Source of the DNA: Pseudomonadota bacterium
GTDB lineage: Bacteria > Pseudomonadota > Alphaproteobacteria > GCA-2731375
Direction of reading: 5' to 3'
Assembly (NCBI GenBank): GCA_027623205.1
Contig: JAQBYC010000032.1
Coordinates: 1 to 41,848 of the forward strand
DNA: 41,848 nucleotides
The notes below the pieces were generated by a model that did no database searches, was not told the origin of the DNA, and saw nothing but the letters and a program-made list of their open reading frames with translations. The translations under genes were made by a program, and so were the position numbers. Below are positions 15,273 to 24,187 of this stretch, in pieces; the stretch's first letter is position 1; each line of letters starts with the position of its first letter.

Positions 15273-16781
15273 ATGCCGGTTCTGGCCATGTTTTTGGCCG
15301 CCATGCTGTGGTCGTCCTCGATTATCGGCAGTAAATTGGCGGTCCTGGAACTGGCGATCACGGAAGTGGTCGCCGGACGATTCCTGTTCGCCGCCGCCAT
15401 GATGTGGGGGGTGGTTTTGTTGACCCGTCAGCCGATCCATCTGGGCCAGGCGCGGCGGCCGCTGCTCATGGGTATGCTGGATCCAGGCCTGGTGTCCTTA
15501 TTCCTGGTCTGGGGCCTGCACCATACCTCGGCCGTGAATGCGGCGGTGTTCTGGGCCCTGATGCCCGTGATCATGCCCTTGGCGGCGCGCCTGGTCTTGC
15601 GCGAAGCGGTCAATCCGGCCGTGGTCGCCGGCGCCGTGCTGGCATTTGCCGGCGCCATTGTTCTGATGCTGGCCAATCAGGCTTCGGGCGAGGGTAATCT
15701 GTTCGGCGATATGTTGACGATCTGCGGCGTCATGTGCGGCGTGGCCAGCGCCCTGTTGGCCCGCCGGGTGGCCCAACAACAAGGCCGCCCCATGGTCACC
15801 ACGGCATGGCAAATGACCATGGCCCTGGTCGTCGGGTCCCTGGCGCTGGTGTTGCTGGAGCAACCCGCGACATCCCTGGAGCATGTGAGCCGTGGCCCCT
15901 TGGGCTTGTTGGCGTATCTGGGGCTGATCGCCACGGCGGGGCCGTTTTTCTTGCTGAACTATGCCCTGCGGCGCATGCCGGTTGGCCAAGCCAGCCTTTA
16001 CTCCAGTCTGGTTGGACCGCTGTCCGTGCCCCTGGCCGTCCTGGTCCTGGGTGAAACCATGCAGGCGATGGAGCTCGCCGCCATCGCCATTGTCATGCTC
16101 GGCGTCTTCCTGCCAAGCCTGATCGAACGGGTGGATTTTTCCCGGTTCCAGCGCCGGCCCCAGATGGCGGAAGACCCGCCCCTGGCGAGCCTGAGCTTTG
16201 TGGTTTTCGACACCGAGACCACAGGTCTGCATCCATCCGACGGCGATCGCATCGTGCAGATCGCCGGCGTACGGATCGTCGATGGGATCATTCGGCGGGA
16301 TCAAATTTTCAATGAACTGGTACATCCGGGCCGGTCAATTCCCGCCGCGTCAACCAAATTTCACGGCATCATTGATCAACACGTCGCGGATAAACGGTCC
16401 ATCGGACCGGTCTTGCGGGATTTCCACGGGTTTTGCGGTGACAGTGTTCTGGTGGCCCATAATGCGGCCTTTGATATGAGGTTTCTGGAACTGGCCCAGT
16501 CCGACGGCGCCCCCGCCTTTATACAGCCGGTGCTCGACACCCTGTTGCTTTCGGCGGTGCTGGAGCCTGACGCCAAGGGCCATGACCTGGATGCCCTTGT
16601 TGATCGTCATGACGCGAGGCTACCGGAAGCGGACCGTCACACCGCCCTGGGCGACAGCCTTGCCACGGCGGAGGTATTTCTGACCCTGCTGACCCTGGCC
16701 AAGGACGCCAAAACCCTGGGCCAGCTTATCAATCTGTCCTACAAGGCCCGCCGTTTTCGCCGCCTGCAGAAACGCTATTAG
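15273..16781 (+). CDS. EamA (DMT) transporter fused to DEDDh 3'-5' exonuclease domain
   Basis: A single uninterrupted 502-residue frame joins two unrelated parts. Residues about 1-285 form ten hydrophobic segments in two EamA repeats (for example GMLDPGLVSLFLVWG and GPFFLLNYALRRMPVGQ), as in drug/metabolite transporters. Residues about 305-480 form a DnaQ-like exonuclease with the acidic set D313/E315 (FDTETTG), D401 (HNAAFDMRF) and H456/D461 (HTALGDSLATAEVF). An internal ATG near residue 298 could allow separate translation of the nuclease. DnaQ-like nucleases often neighbour CBS/DUF294 genes, and one lies convergently just downstream, so the nuclease half is in its usual company and the transporter half is the unusual addition. 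Its membrane tethering is inferred, not known. Confidence 0.88.
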   Translation: MPVLAMFLAAMLWSSSIIGSKLAVLELAITEVVAGRFLFAAAMMWGVVLLTRQPIHLGQARRPLLMGMLDPGLVSLFLVWGLHHTSAVNAAVFWALMPVIMPLAARLVLREAVNPAVVAGAVLAFAGAIVLMLANQASGEGNLFGDMLTICGVMCGVASALLARRVAQQQGRPMVTTAWQMTMALVVGSLALVLLEQPATSLEHVSRGPLGLLAYLGLIATAGPFFLLNYALRRMPVGQASLYSSLVGPLSVPLAVLVLGETMQAMELAAIAIVMLGVFLPSLIERVDFSRFQRRPQMAEDPPLASLSFVVFDTETTGLHPSDGDRIVQIAGVRIVDGIIRRDQIFNELVHPGRSIPAASTKFHGIIDQHVADKRSIGPVLRDFHGFCGDSVLVAHNAAFDMRFLELAQSDGAPAFIQPVLDTLLLSAVLEPDAKGHDLDALVDRHDARLPEADRHTALGDSLATAEVFLTLLTLAKDAKTLGQLINLSYKARRFRRLQKRY

Positions 16782-16848
16782 ATCAATTTCGATATTCATT
16801 GAATCAGGTTTGGTGCGGCGAACTGCAACGCCGCCATACGCGGAAATA

Positions 16849-18312
16849 TCAGAACAACTCACCGCTCAAATCGCTGCGCAGCCTGTCGCGCAGATTGCGG
16901 ATGGCTTTCAGGGCATCGACCAGCATGTCGTCCTCGCGGTCCGTCAGGCTGGCCGGATGGACATAATTGCTGACGGCCTTGCCCTGACGTTGATCCGTCA
17001 ATTGCTGGCGCAACAACAGCTGGCAGATGTGGTGAAAGGCGCCGCTCAAATAGTCCGCTTCGTCCTTGTCCAGGACGCCCTGGTCCTGCAATTTGGCAAT
17101 GCGGGCAAGGGTTCCGGTGTCCGGCACGCCATGCAGCAGGGCCAGGGCGCGGATGCCGTCCACCAAAGGCAGGGTGCCGGTTATCTTCAGGTTCAATTCA
17201 CCGCGATGACCCTTGTCATCCTTTTCCACAATGAAGCGGTTGAACAAACCCAAGGCGACGCCGAAATGTTCATCCTGCAGGAACATTTCCCGGATGAAGC
17301 TGCGATTATTCCGCAGCCGGACGGTTATATAGTCGCGTAATTCTGCAGCCAGACGGCGTTCTCCGGCAACGCCGCAAAAATCAAAAAAGATGTCCGAGAG
17401 GCGCAAAGCCGCGGGGTTCCGCCTGCTCAGCCAATAATCCATCTGCGCCTGCCATTGGCTGGCCGTCTTGCGCCATAGCGGGTTTACCGCCATGACATTG
17501 CCGTTACACAGTGGCATGCCCACACCAGCCATGGCCTGGGTCAGCCGGTCGGCCAGTTCCAAAAAATAGCCATCTATCTTGTCGTGCTCCGCATCCGGAT
17601 AGTCTGCTATGATCAGACCATTGTCCTGATCGGGGTTCAGATAACTTTCCCGTCGCCCCCCGGAACCCATAACAAGCAGGCAGAATTCCCTTGGTGGCAG
17701 GCCCCGGCCCTCCTCCGTCAGGACGCGGACGCAATGACGCAGCATGCGGCGATAGATATCATTGTTGATATGACTGACCAGAGCCTGGACTTCCGGCGCT
17801 GGCGCCCCATCAGCCAACAATTGCTCGGCCACCTGTAGCTGCGCAGCCCGCACCTCGGCCATGCCGCCGGGGGTGTCCGGTCGGCTCAGGCTTTCGATCT
17901 GGTCCACCAACTGGCCGTTGATGCGCGCCAGGGCCCCTTCCAGGGTCAACATCCCCACCAGACAGTCGCGGTCATCCACCACCGGCATATGCCGTAGACC
18001 GGCGCGGCGCATGCGGGCGATAGCATGAAATATCAGATCATGGGCTCGGATCACCCGCACCGGCTGGCTCATTACGCCATCAAGGGGGCTGTCGCTATCC
18101 AGACGAAAGACCACCCGGCGCGCCACATCCTGTTCCGTCAGCACGCCGCACGGTATGCCTTCAGCGTCGACAATGACCACAATATCGCTGGCCGCCTGGG
18201 TAAGGCTATCCACCGCCTGCCCGACCGTACTGCCAAGCCGCAGGACGGGCGGTGGCGCCAGCATGTGCTCGCCGGCCAAGTGGCGAAATGCCATAGCGCG
18301 GGAATAAGGCAT
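16849..18312 (-). CDS. CBS-domain DUF294 nucleotidyltransferase-like protein
   Basis: This protein of about 487 residues begins with a pair of CBS domains (about 10-130; VVIVDAEGIPCGVLTEQD and RHMPVVDDRDCLVGMLT). A DUF294 nucleotidyltransferase-like domain follows with the GSGGRRE...DQDN motif (about 215-232), then the DUF294 C-terminal helical domain. The layout resembles GlnD-type uridylyltransferases; CBS domains usually sense adenine nucleotides. Unlike many relatives it lacks an N-terminal cyclic-nucleotide-binding domain. The ATG at 18312 was preferred because GGGGAG lies upstream; an earlier ATG at 18327 is possible. It converges on the exonuclease fusion with 67 bp between. Substrate is unknown. 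Confidence 0.85.
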   Translation of the reverse strand: MPYSRAMAFRHLAGEHMLAPPPVLRLGSTVGQAVDSLTQAASDIVVIVDAEGIPCGVLTEQDVARRVVFRLDSDSPLDGVMSQPVRVIRAHDLIFHAIARMRRAGLRHMPVVDDRDCLVGMLTLEGALARINGQLVDQIESLSRPDTPGGMAEVRAAQLQVAEQLLADGAPAPEVQALVSHINNDIYRRMLRHCVRVLTEEGRGLPPREFCLLVMGSGGRRESYLNPDQDNGLIIADYPDAEHDKIDGYFLELADRLTQAMAGVGMPLCNGNVMAVNPLWRKTASQWQAQMDYWLSRRNPAALRLSDIFFDFCGVAGERRLAAELRDYITVRLRNNRSFIREMFLQDEHFGVALGLFNRFIVEKDDKGHRGELNLKITGTLPLVDGIRALALLHGVPDTGTLARIAKLQDQGVLDKDEADYLSGAFHHICQLLLRQQLTDQRQGKAVSNYVHPASLTDREDDMLVDALKAIRNLRDRLRSDLSGELF

Positions 18313-18354
18313 TGTCTCACTCCCCATGGCGCAGCTGAACCTGCGCCTTCGGTA

Positions 18355-21300
18355 TTACTCCGCCGCTGTCGGTTGCTGCGCCGGCGCGCGGTAAAGTTCC
18401 AGCATTTCCGCTTCGGCCCGTTTGGCCAAGGTAAGAGCCTTTTCCTTGACATGGCCAAAGCCGCGAATACGGTCCGGCACTTCGGCAATGCGCACCGCCA
18501 TGGCAAAGTTATCATGGCTCAACCCCGCCATAATCTCCGTCATGGTAGCTTCGTAGTCCACAATCAATTGGCGTTCCATACGCCGTTCCGCCGTGCGGCC
18601 AAAGATATCCCAGGCGGTGCCGCGCAGGCCCCGCATGCGAGCCAAAAGCGGCATAACCCGCAGCATCCACGAGCCGAATTCACGCTTTTGCAATTCGCCA
18701 CTCTCCGGTTTACGCCGCGCGATCAGGGGTGGCGCCATATGCAGGCGCAGCGTGAAGTCCCCCTCGAACTGCCGGCGCACCTGATCCATAAATCGACCAT
18801 CGCTATACAGCCGCGCCACTTCGTACTCATCCTTATAGGCCATCAGGCGGAAGAAACTGAGCGCCACCGCTTCCCCCAGACCATCCATGCCGGCGGCCCG
18901 GTCCCGTTCCGCTACCAGCACCCTGTCAACCAAACGACTATAGCGCGCGGCATAAGCAGCATCCTGATAGTCGGTCAGAAAATCCACCCGCCGGGCAATT
19001 TTCTGCTCCAGGCTCACGTCTTCACTCTGAACCTCTTTTTGCGGCATCAGCGGCGCGGCAATGGCCTCTACCGCATCCGGGTCATGGGCCGTCAAGCGAC
19101 CCCAGGCAAAGGCCTGTTTGTTCGCAGCTACCGCGACGCCATTGATATCGATGGCGCCTTCGATCGCTTCCAGGGAAAGCGGCAAATAGCCCTTTTGATA
19201 GGCGACACCCAGCATAAACAGATTAGTGGCGATGGAATCGCCGAGCAATGCCGTGGCCAATTTTGTCGCATTGACGAAGTGGCTGAAATCCGCCCCCAAT
19301 GCGCCGCGCAACCTACTGATAAGGGTATCGCCGGCCATGTCCATATCCTGGTTGGCAAGAAATTCAGCCGTGGGTACCACGTGGCTGTTGACCACCGCCG
19401 CCGTAACCCCTTCATTGACGGTGGACAAAACGTCCGGACCAGAGGCCACCACGATATCGCAGCCCAGAATCAACTTGGAACCACCGGTGGCGATACGCAC
19501 GGCATGTAAATCCTCCGGCGCATCGGCAATGCGGATATGTGAAGTGACAGCGCCGTTCTTTTGCGCCAGACCAGCCATGTCCAGGGCCGAAACGCCTTTG
19601 CCGGCCAAATGCGCGGCCATGCCCAATAGGGCGGATACCGTGACCACGCCGGTACCACCGATGCCGGTAATCAGAATGCCGTAAGGTTCCGCCGCCGATG
19701 GCAGGGTTGGCGTCGGCAGAGCCGCGAAGAGCTCCTCCCACTGTCCGCCACCGGAACCGCTGCTGGCGCTTTGCGGCTTTTCCGCCTTGCGCAGAGCACC
19801 CCCATGCACGGTGACAAAGCTGGGACAGAAGCCATTGACGCAGGAATAATCCTTGTTGCAATTGGACTGATCGATCTGCCGCTTGCGGCCCCATTCGGTA
19901 TCTTTCGGCTGCACCGAGACACAGTTTGATTTAGCCGAACAGTCACCGCAGCCCTCGCAAACCAGATCATTGATAAAGGCCCGCTTGGGCGGGTCCGGGA
20001 AAAGCCCGCGCTTGCGCCGGCGGCGCTTCTCCGCAGCGCAGGTCTGGTCATAGATCAAAATGCTGCAGCCCGGCGTCACCCGCAAATCGCGTTGCACCTG
20101 ATCTAAGTCATCCCGGTGATGAATGGTGGTGCCAGGCGCCCAGTTGGTGCCAATGGGATATTTGTCCGGCTCGTCGGTAACCAGGGCGATCTTGGTCACC
20201 CCTTCGGCATGGACCTGCCGGCTGATCTCGTCCGGGGTCAGTTTGCCGTCCACGGCATTGACCACTGGCTGGCCGCCGGTCATGGCGACGGCATCATTGA
20301 ACAGGATCTTGTAGGTGATGTTGACGCTGGCATCGACGGCGGCGCGGATCGCCAAAAGGCCAGAGTGGTAATAGGTGCCATCGCCCAGGTTCTGGAACAC
20401 GTGCTCGGTTTTGGTGAAGGGCGCCTGACCGACCCAATTGACCCCCTCGGCTCCCATATGGGTGATGGTCTGGGTATTGCGGTCGGGCATCCACAGGGCC
20501 ATGCCATGACAGCCGATGCCCGCCATGGTGCGGCTGCCATCGGGTACGCGGGTCGAGGTATTGTGCGGGCAGCCGGAACAGAAATACGGCGTACGCAACA
20601 TACTCGGCGGCGAACCCTTGGCCCCGGTTTCGATTTGTTCGATGCGCGCCAGACGTTGTTCGAAGTCCGGCATATCGCTGTATTTTTTCAGTCGGCCAAC
20701 GATGGTGCTGGCGACCAAGCCCGGCGTCAGTTCGCCGGTTTCCGGCAACAACACATGATCATGCTCGTCCTTTTTGCCGACAATACGGCGCGGCGCATTT
20801 TCCTTTCCGTAAAGCAGGCTCCGCAATTGATCTTCCAGAATCGGCCGCTTTTCCTCGACTACGATGATTTCTTCCAGCCCCTTGGCGAATTCCATGGCGC
20901 CCCGGGGCTCCAACGGCCAGGTCATGGCGACTTTGTACAGGCGGATGCCCATGTCCGCTGCCATCGCCGCCGTCAGACCCAATTCGTCAAAGGCCTGGCG
21001 CACGTCCAGATAGGCCTTGCCCGTGGTGACGATGCCCAGACGCGGCCGCGGCGTATCAAAGATCAGCTTGTCCAGGCCATTGGCCCGTACATAAGCCTGG
21101 GCTGCCGGCAGCTTGAAATCCAATAGCCGGCTTTCCTTCTCCATGATCGGGTCCGGGTAGCGTAGGTTTAGGCCGCCGGGGGGCATGTCGAAGTCGATCT
21201 GCGGCACGACGCCGACCGCCGCGGGTTCGATGGAAACCGAGGCCGAGCTTTCAACGGTCTCGCCAACCGCCTTGAAGCCCACGGCGCAGCCTGAAAATCG

Positions 21301-21870
21301 CGACATGGCGAAACCGTGCAGGCCCAGATCAAGATACTCCTGCACGCCGGCGGGATGAAAAACCGGTACGGCCGCCGCCATGAACGCAGGCTCGCTTTGA
21401 TGGGGCAGGGTCGATGATTTGGCCCCGTGGTCATCACCCGCGACCAACAGCACGCCACCATACTTGGCCGTACCGTCATAATTCAGATGCTTGATTGCAT
21501 CGCCACTGCGGTCAACACCCGGCCCCTTGCCATACCAGATGCCAAAGACGCCGTCATACTTGCCGCCTGGCCAAAGATTGACTTGTTGCGTCCCCCAAAC
21601 CGCGGTGAGGGCCAAATCCTCGTTCAGACCAGGTTGAAAGCGCACATGGCTGCGGGACAAAAGGCGCGATGCAGACCACAGCGCGGCGTCATAGCCGCCC
21701 AAGGGCGAGCCGCGGTAGCCCGAGATAAAGCCGCCGGTATTCAGGCCAGCAGCAACGTCGCGCTGACGTTGCAACATAGGCAATCGCACCAAGGCCTGCA
21801 GGCCGGTCATGAAGACCCGACCGGATTCCTGCTCGTATTTATCGTCCAGCGTAACAGCTGCAATTGACAT
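18355..21870 (-). CDS. indolepyruvate ferredoxin oxidoreductase family protein (fused alpha-beta)
   Basis: This 1171-residue protein fuses the IorA- and IorB-type parts of 2-oxoacid:ferredoxin oxidoreductases, which decarboxylate aryl-pyruvates to acyl-CoA using thiamine diphosphate and Fe-S clusters. The N-terminal pyrimidine-binding part starts GGFISGYRGSPLGGYD near residue 50. The TPP-binding part includes CSGCPHNTST and GIGCHGM near 430-460. A cysteine-rich Fe-S region follows (CEGCGDC through CVNGFCPSF, about 633-683). Then comes the gamma-type KOR domain (GITGIGGTGVVTVSALLG near 725). The ATG at 21870 follows GGGGAA; a TTG four codons upstream is less likely. Probable role is aromatic amino-acid or branched 2-oxoacid catabolism. 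Confidence 0.92.
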   Translation of the reverse strand: MSIAAVTLDDKYEQESGRVFMTGLQALVRLPMLQRQRDVAAGLNTGGFISGYRGSPLGGYDAALWSASRLLSRSHVRFQPGLNEDLALTAVWGTQQVNLWPGGKYDGVFGIWYGKGPGVDRSGDAIKHLNYDGTAKYGGVLLVAGDDHGAKSSTLPHQSEPAFMAAAVPVFHPAGVQEYLDLGLHGFAMSRFSGCAVGFKAVGETVESSASVSIEPAAVGVVPQIDFDMPPGGLNLRYPDPIMEKESRLLDFKLPAAQAYVRANGLDKLIFDTPRPRLGIVTTGKAYLDVRQAFDELGLTAAMAADMGIRLYKVAMTWPLEPRGAMEFAKGLEEIIVVEEKRPILEDQLRSLLYGKENAPRRIVGKKDEHDHVLLPETGELTPGLVASTIVGRLKKYSDMPDFEQRLARIEQIETGAKGSPPSMLRTPYFCSGCPHNTSTRVPDGSRTMAGIGCHGMALWMPDRNTQTITHMGAEGVNWVGQAPFTKTEHVFQNLGDGTYYHSGLLAIRAAVDASVNITYKILFNDAVAMTGGQPVVNAVDGKLTPDEISRQVHAEGVTKIALVTDEPDKYPIGTNWAPGTTIHHRDDLDQVQRDLRVTPGCSILIYDQTCAAEKRRRRKRGLFPDPPKRAFINDLVCEGCGDCSAKSNCVSVQPKDTEWGRKRQIDQSNCNKDYSCVNGFCPSFVTVHGGALRKAEKPQSASSGSGGGQWEELFAALPTPTLPSAAEPYGILITGIGGTGVVTVSALLGMAAHLAGKGVSALDMAGLAQKNGAVTSHIRIADAPEDLHAVRIATGGSKLILGCDIVVASGPDVLSTVNEGVTAAVVNSHVVPTAEFLANQDMDMAGDTLISRLRGALGADFSHFVNATKLATALLGDSIATNLFMLGVAYQKGYLPLSLEAIEGAIDINGVAVAANKQAFAWGRLTAHDPDAVEAIAAPLMPQKEVQSEDVSLEQKIARRVDFLTDYQDAAYAARYSRLVDRVLVAERDRAAGMDGLGEAVALSFFRLMAYKDEYEVARLYSDGRFMDQVRRQFEGDFTLRLHMAPPLIARRKPESGELQKREFGSWMLRVMPLLARMRGLRGTAWDIFGRTAERRMERQLIVDYEATMTEIMAGLSHDNFAMAVRIAEVPDRIRGFGHVKEKALTLAKRAEAEMLELYRAPAQQPTAAE

Positions 21871-21983
21871 CGCGTTCCCCAAATCTCTTTCAATGGCAAG
21901 GCCATTATAGCAGGTGCTGTCTGCGAGTCAGGCGAATTCCATCAGGCATGGTCGCCTGCCGTCGCAAGTGCTTGTCATACCAG

Positions 21984-22955
21984 TCAACTCGCCTCGAAGC
22001 GGTTCTGTGCATTGGCCGGATCGGCCAGAATTTGGCGGGTCTGTTCGCAGTCCACGGCGATTTGCGCCATAAGAGCATCGATTCCCTCGAATTTTTGCTC
22101 CGGACGCAAATGTTCCACGAAGGCAACCCGGCCATGGCGGCCATAGATATCACCGTTGAAATCGAACAAATGAGCTTCCAGAACAATGCCCTTACCATCA
22201 AAGGTCGGTCGATGACCCAGATTGGCGACGCCAGGATACCAGCGCGTCCCGCCTGCCTCTTCCAAGCCGAAGCGGATCGCATAGACGCCCAAAGCCGGCC
22301 GCAGGGCGGCATCGCGTAAATGCAGATTGGCCGTCGGGAAGCCCAGTTGACGTCCGCGCCGGTCACCGCCGCGCACCCGGCCCTCGATCTCCCACCAATG
22401 GCCCAACAAATCGGCGGCCCGGCGACAACGGCCGGTTTCAAGGTCGACCCGGATAATCGTTGAAGAACAGACATCGTCATCGTGGGTCACTGGTTCCAGC
22501 ACCGATACGGCGAAGTCGAGGCGCGCGCCTTGTTCCCGCAACAGCTCAACATCCCCAGCCCGGCGGTGGCCAAAGACGAAGTCATAGCCCACCACCACAT
22601 GGCGTGCACCCAAACCCCGTACCAGGATTTCCTCGATAAAATTCTCCGGCGACAAATGGCTGATTTTCGTGTCGAACCGCAGGCTAACCAGGCAATCGAT
22701 CCCGAGGTCCGCCAAAAGACGGGCCTTGCTGCGAAAGGGCGTCAAACGAAAGGGCGGGGCATCGATTTGGAAGATACTTCTGGGGTGCGGCTCGAAAGTA
22801 AGCGCGAGAGCCGGACCTTTGACCGTGTCGGCCAAGGCGCGGCAGTAGCCAATAAGGGCCTGGTGACCGCGATGGATGCCGTCGAAATTTCCTACCGCCA
22901 CCGCACCGCCGCGCAAATCATCTGGCGTGTTACAAATATGGCGGATGATACGCAT
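21984..22955 (-). CDS. ribF: bifunctional riboflavin kinase / FAD synthetase
   Basis: This protein of about 323 residues has the N-terminal FAD synthetase (nucleotidyltransferase) domain with AVGNFDGIHRGHQ near residue 20 and the later SSTIIR signature. The C-terminal riboflavin kinase domain has GRQLGFPTANL and the GVYAIR strand, and LGHRPTF. The enzyme phosphorylates riboflavin to FMN and adenylates FMN to FAD in the cytosol. The ATG at 22955 gives the typical start MRIIRH; an in-frame TTG 12 codons earlier is less likely. It is followed 113 bp downstream by the oxidoreductase gene and lies 40 bp from the MaoC gene on the same strand. Confidence 0.95.
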   Translation of the reverse strand: MRIIRHICNTPDDLRGGAVAVGNFDGIHRGHQALIGYCRALADTVKGPALALTFEPHPRSIFQIDAPPFRLTPFRSKARLLADLGIDCLVSLRFDTKISHLSPENFIEEILVRGLGARHVVVGYDFVFGHRRAGDVELLREQGARLDFAVSVLEPVTHDDDVCSSTIIRVDLETGRCRRAADLLGHWWEIEGRVRGGDRRGRQLGFPTANLHLRDAALRPALGVYAIRFGLEEAGGTRWYPGVANLGHRPTFDGKGIVLEAHLFDFNGDIYGRHGRVAFVEHLRPEQKFEGIDALMAQIAVDCEQTRQILADPANAQNRFEAS

Positions 22956-22995
22956 GGGCTTGATTATTGGGGTTAGGTCGCGTTGAGGCAACCGG

Positions 22996-23517
22996 CTAAT
23001 TATCCGGACTCATAAATGCTCTGCTGGTCGGCACCAGCAACAAGGCATCGCCCGTCACCACGACCTCGCCGCCGCGTATGCAAATAGTGTCCAGGGCGCA
23101 GCGGCGCTTTTCCACATTCAGATCCACTACCGTGGCCACCGCCGTGATTGTGTCGCCGGCCTTTACGGGCGCCGTGAAACGAATATTCTGCGCCATATAG
23201 ATAGAGCCCGGTCCCGGGAGTTTAGTGCCGACAACGGTAGAAATCAGGCTGGCTGTCAACATGCCATGGGCGATGGTACCGCCAAAATGGGTCTGCTCGG
23301 CAAACTCGCGGTTCAGATGCAGCGGGTTGAAATCACCGGAAATGCCCGCGAACAAAACGATGTCGGCCTCTGTTACCGTGCGTGAATAGAAGGCCGACAT
23401 ACCGACCTCCAGGTCTTCTATGAAATAGCCATGCAGTTCCTTGAACAAATTGGTCGATTGAATGGCTTTCTGGCTGTGCGTCACATCATCGTACATCACT
23501 GATATCCTATGCGTCAT
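22996..23517 (-). CDS. MaoC-family (R)-specific enoyl-CoA hydratase-like protein
   Basis: This protein of about 173 residues has a hot-dog fold of the MaoC/PhaJ type. The catalytic pair appears as the D(x4)H signature in GDFNPLHLN, followed by FGGTIAHGML, as in hydratases that add water to trans-2-enoyl-CoA. The length suggests a single hot-dog domain with an N-terminal extension. The start at 23517 (MTHRIS) is tentative; an internal ATG seven codons later (MYDDV) is also possible. It lies directly upstream of ribF on the minus strand, 40 bp apart, and divergently from cheY. The substrate chain length is unknown. Confidence 0.87.
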   Translation of the reverse strand: MTHRISVMYDDVTHSQKAIQSTNLFKELHGYFIEDLEVGMSAFYSRTVTEADIVLFAGISGDFNPLHLNREFAEQTHFGGTIAHGMLTASLISTVVGTKLPGPGSIYMAQNIRFTAPVKAGDTITAVATVVDLNVEKRRCALDTICIRGGEVVVTGDALLLVPTSRAFMSPDN

Positions 23518-23752
23518 GGGCCCCTTGATTGTGCGGCGCAATATAGTGACGGCGCACAGCGGCGACAACCGATCCCGTCAGCGCACGCCCAGGCGCAAAA
23601 TATCTTCTTCGTGCTGTTAACCAAATATTCAGCGCCCGTGCGCAAACTGTCCTCCGTTGCCAGATTGGATGAGGGGTGCCGTTGTGCCGGTTAGCCGCTT
23701 GCCAACGATTGCATTGATTACCGGAACTAACAGATCTAGTGAGGCAGGAACG

Positions 23753-24139
23753 ATGGCCGTCGATATGAACATGACGATCCTGATCGTCGACGATTACAAG
23801 ACAATGTTGCGTATTATACGAAATCTGTTGAAGCAGCTCGGCTTTAACAATGTCGACGAAGCGGCCGATGGGGCGGCGGCTCTGCAAAAGCTTCGCGGCA
23901 AGGATTATGATCTGGTGATTTCCGATTGGAACATGGAACCAATGACCGGTTACCAGTTGCTGAAGGAAATACGCTCGGACGACAAAATGCAGGAGATGCC
24001 GTTCATCATGATAACGGCGGAATCCAAGACCGAGAATGTCATTGCGGCAAAGAAAGCCGGCGTGAACAATTACATCGTGAAACCCTTCAATGCGGCGACG
24101 TTGAAAACCAAAATGTCTTCCGTAATTGGTGATTTCTAG
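23753..24139 (+). CDS. cheY: chemotaxis response regulator CheY
   Basis: This 128-residue receiver-only protein resembles CheY. It has the acidic pocket DD in LIVDDYKT, the phosphoacceptor Asp in VISDWNMEPMTG, the conserved hydroxyl residue in MITAES, and the Lys in IVKPFN. Phospho-CheY binds FliM and biases flagellar rotation. The ATG at 23753 is preceded by AGGAA at good spacing and gives the right domain length. cheZ follows 48 bp downstream, which supports the assignment. An upstream divergent space of 235 bp contains the promoter; no motif was identified in it. Confidence 0.93.
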   Translation: MAVDMNMTILIVDDYKTMLRIIRNLLKQLGFNNVDEAADGAAALQKLRGKDYDLVISDWNMEPMTGYQLLKEIRSDDKMQEMPFIMITAESKTENVIAAKKAGVNNYIVKPFNAATLKTKMSSVIGDF

Positions 24140-24187
24140 TTCACAAGCATTAGTGGGCGCGACGAGTTGCACCATGGGGTTTAATTG

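Noticed and set aside
18025-19509. 494-codon plus-strand frame opposite the CBS/DUF294 and indolepyruvate oxidoreductase genes
   Set aside because: It spans two well-supported minus-strand genes and has a His/Arg-rich shadow composition.
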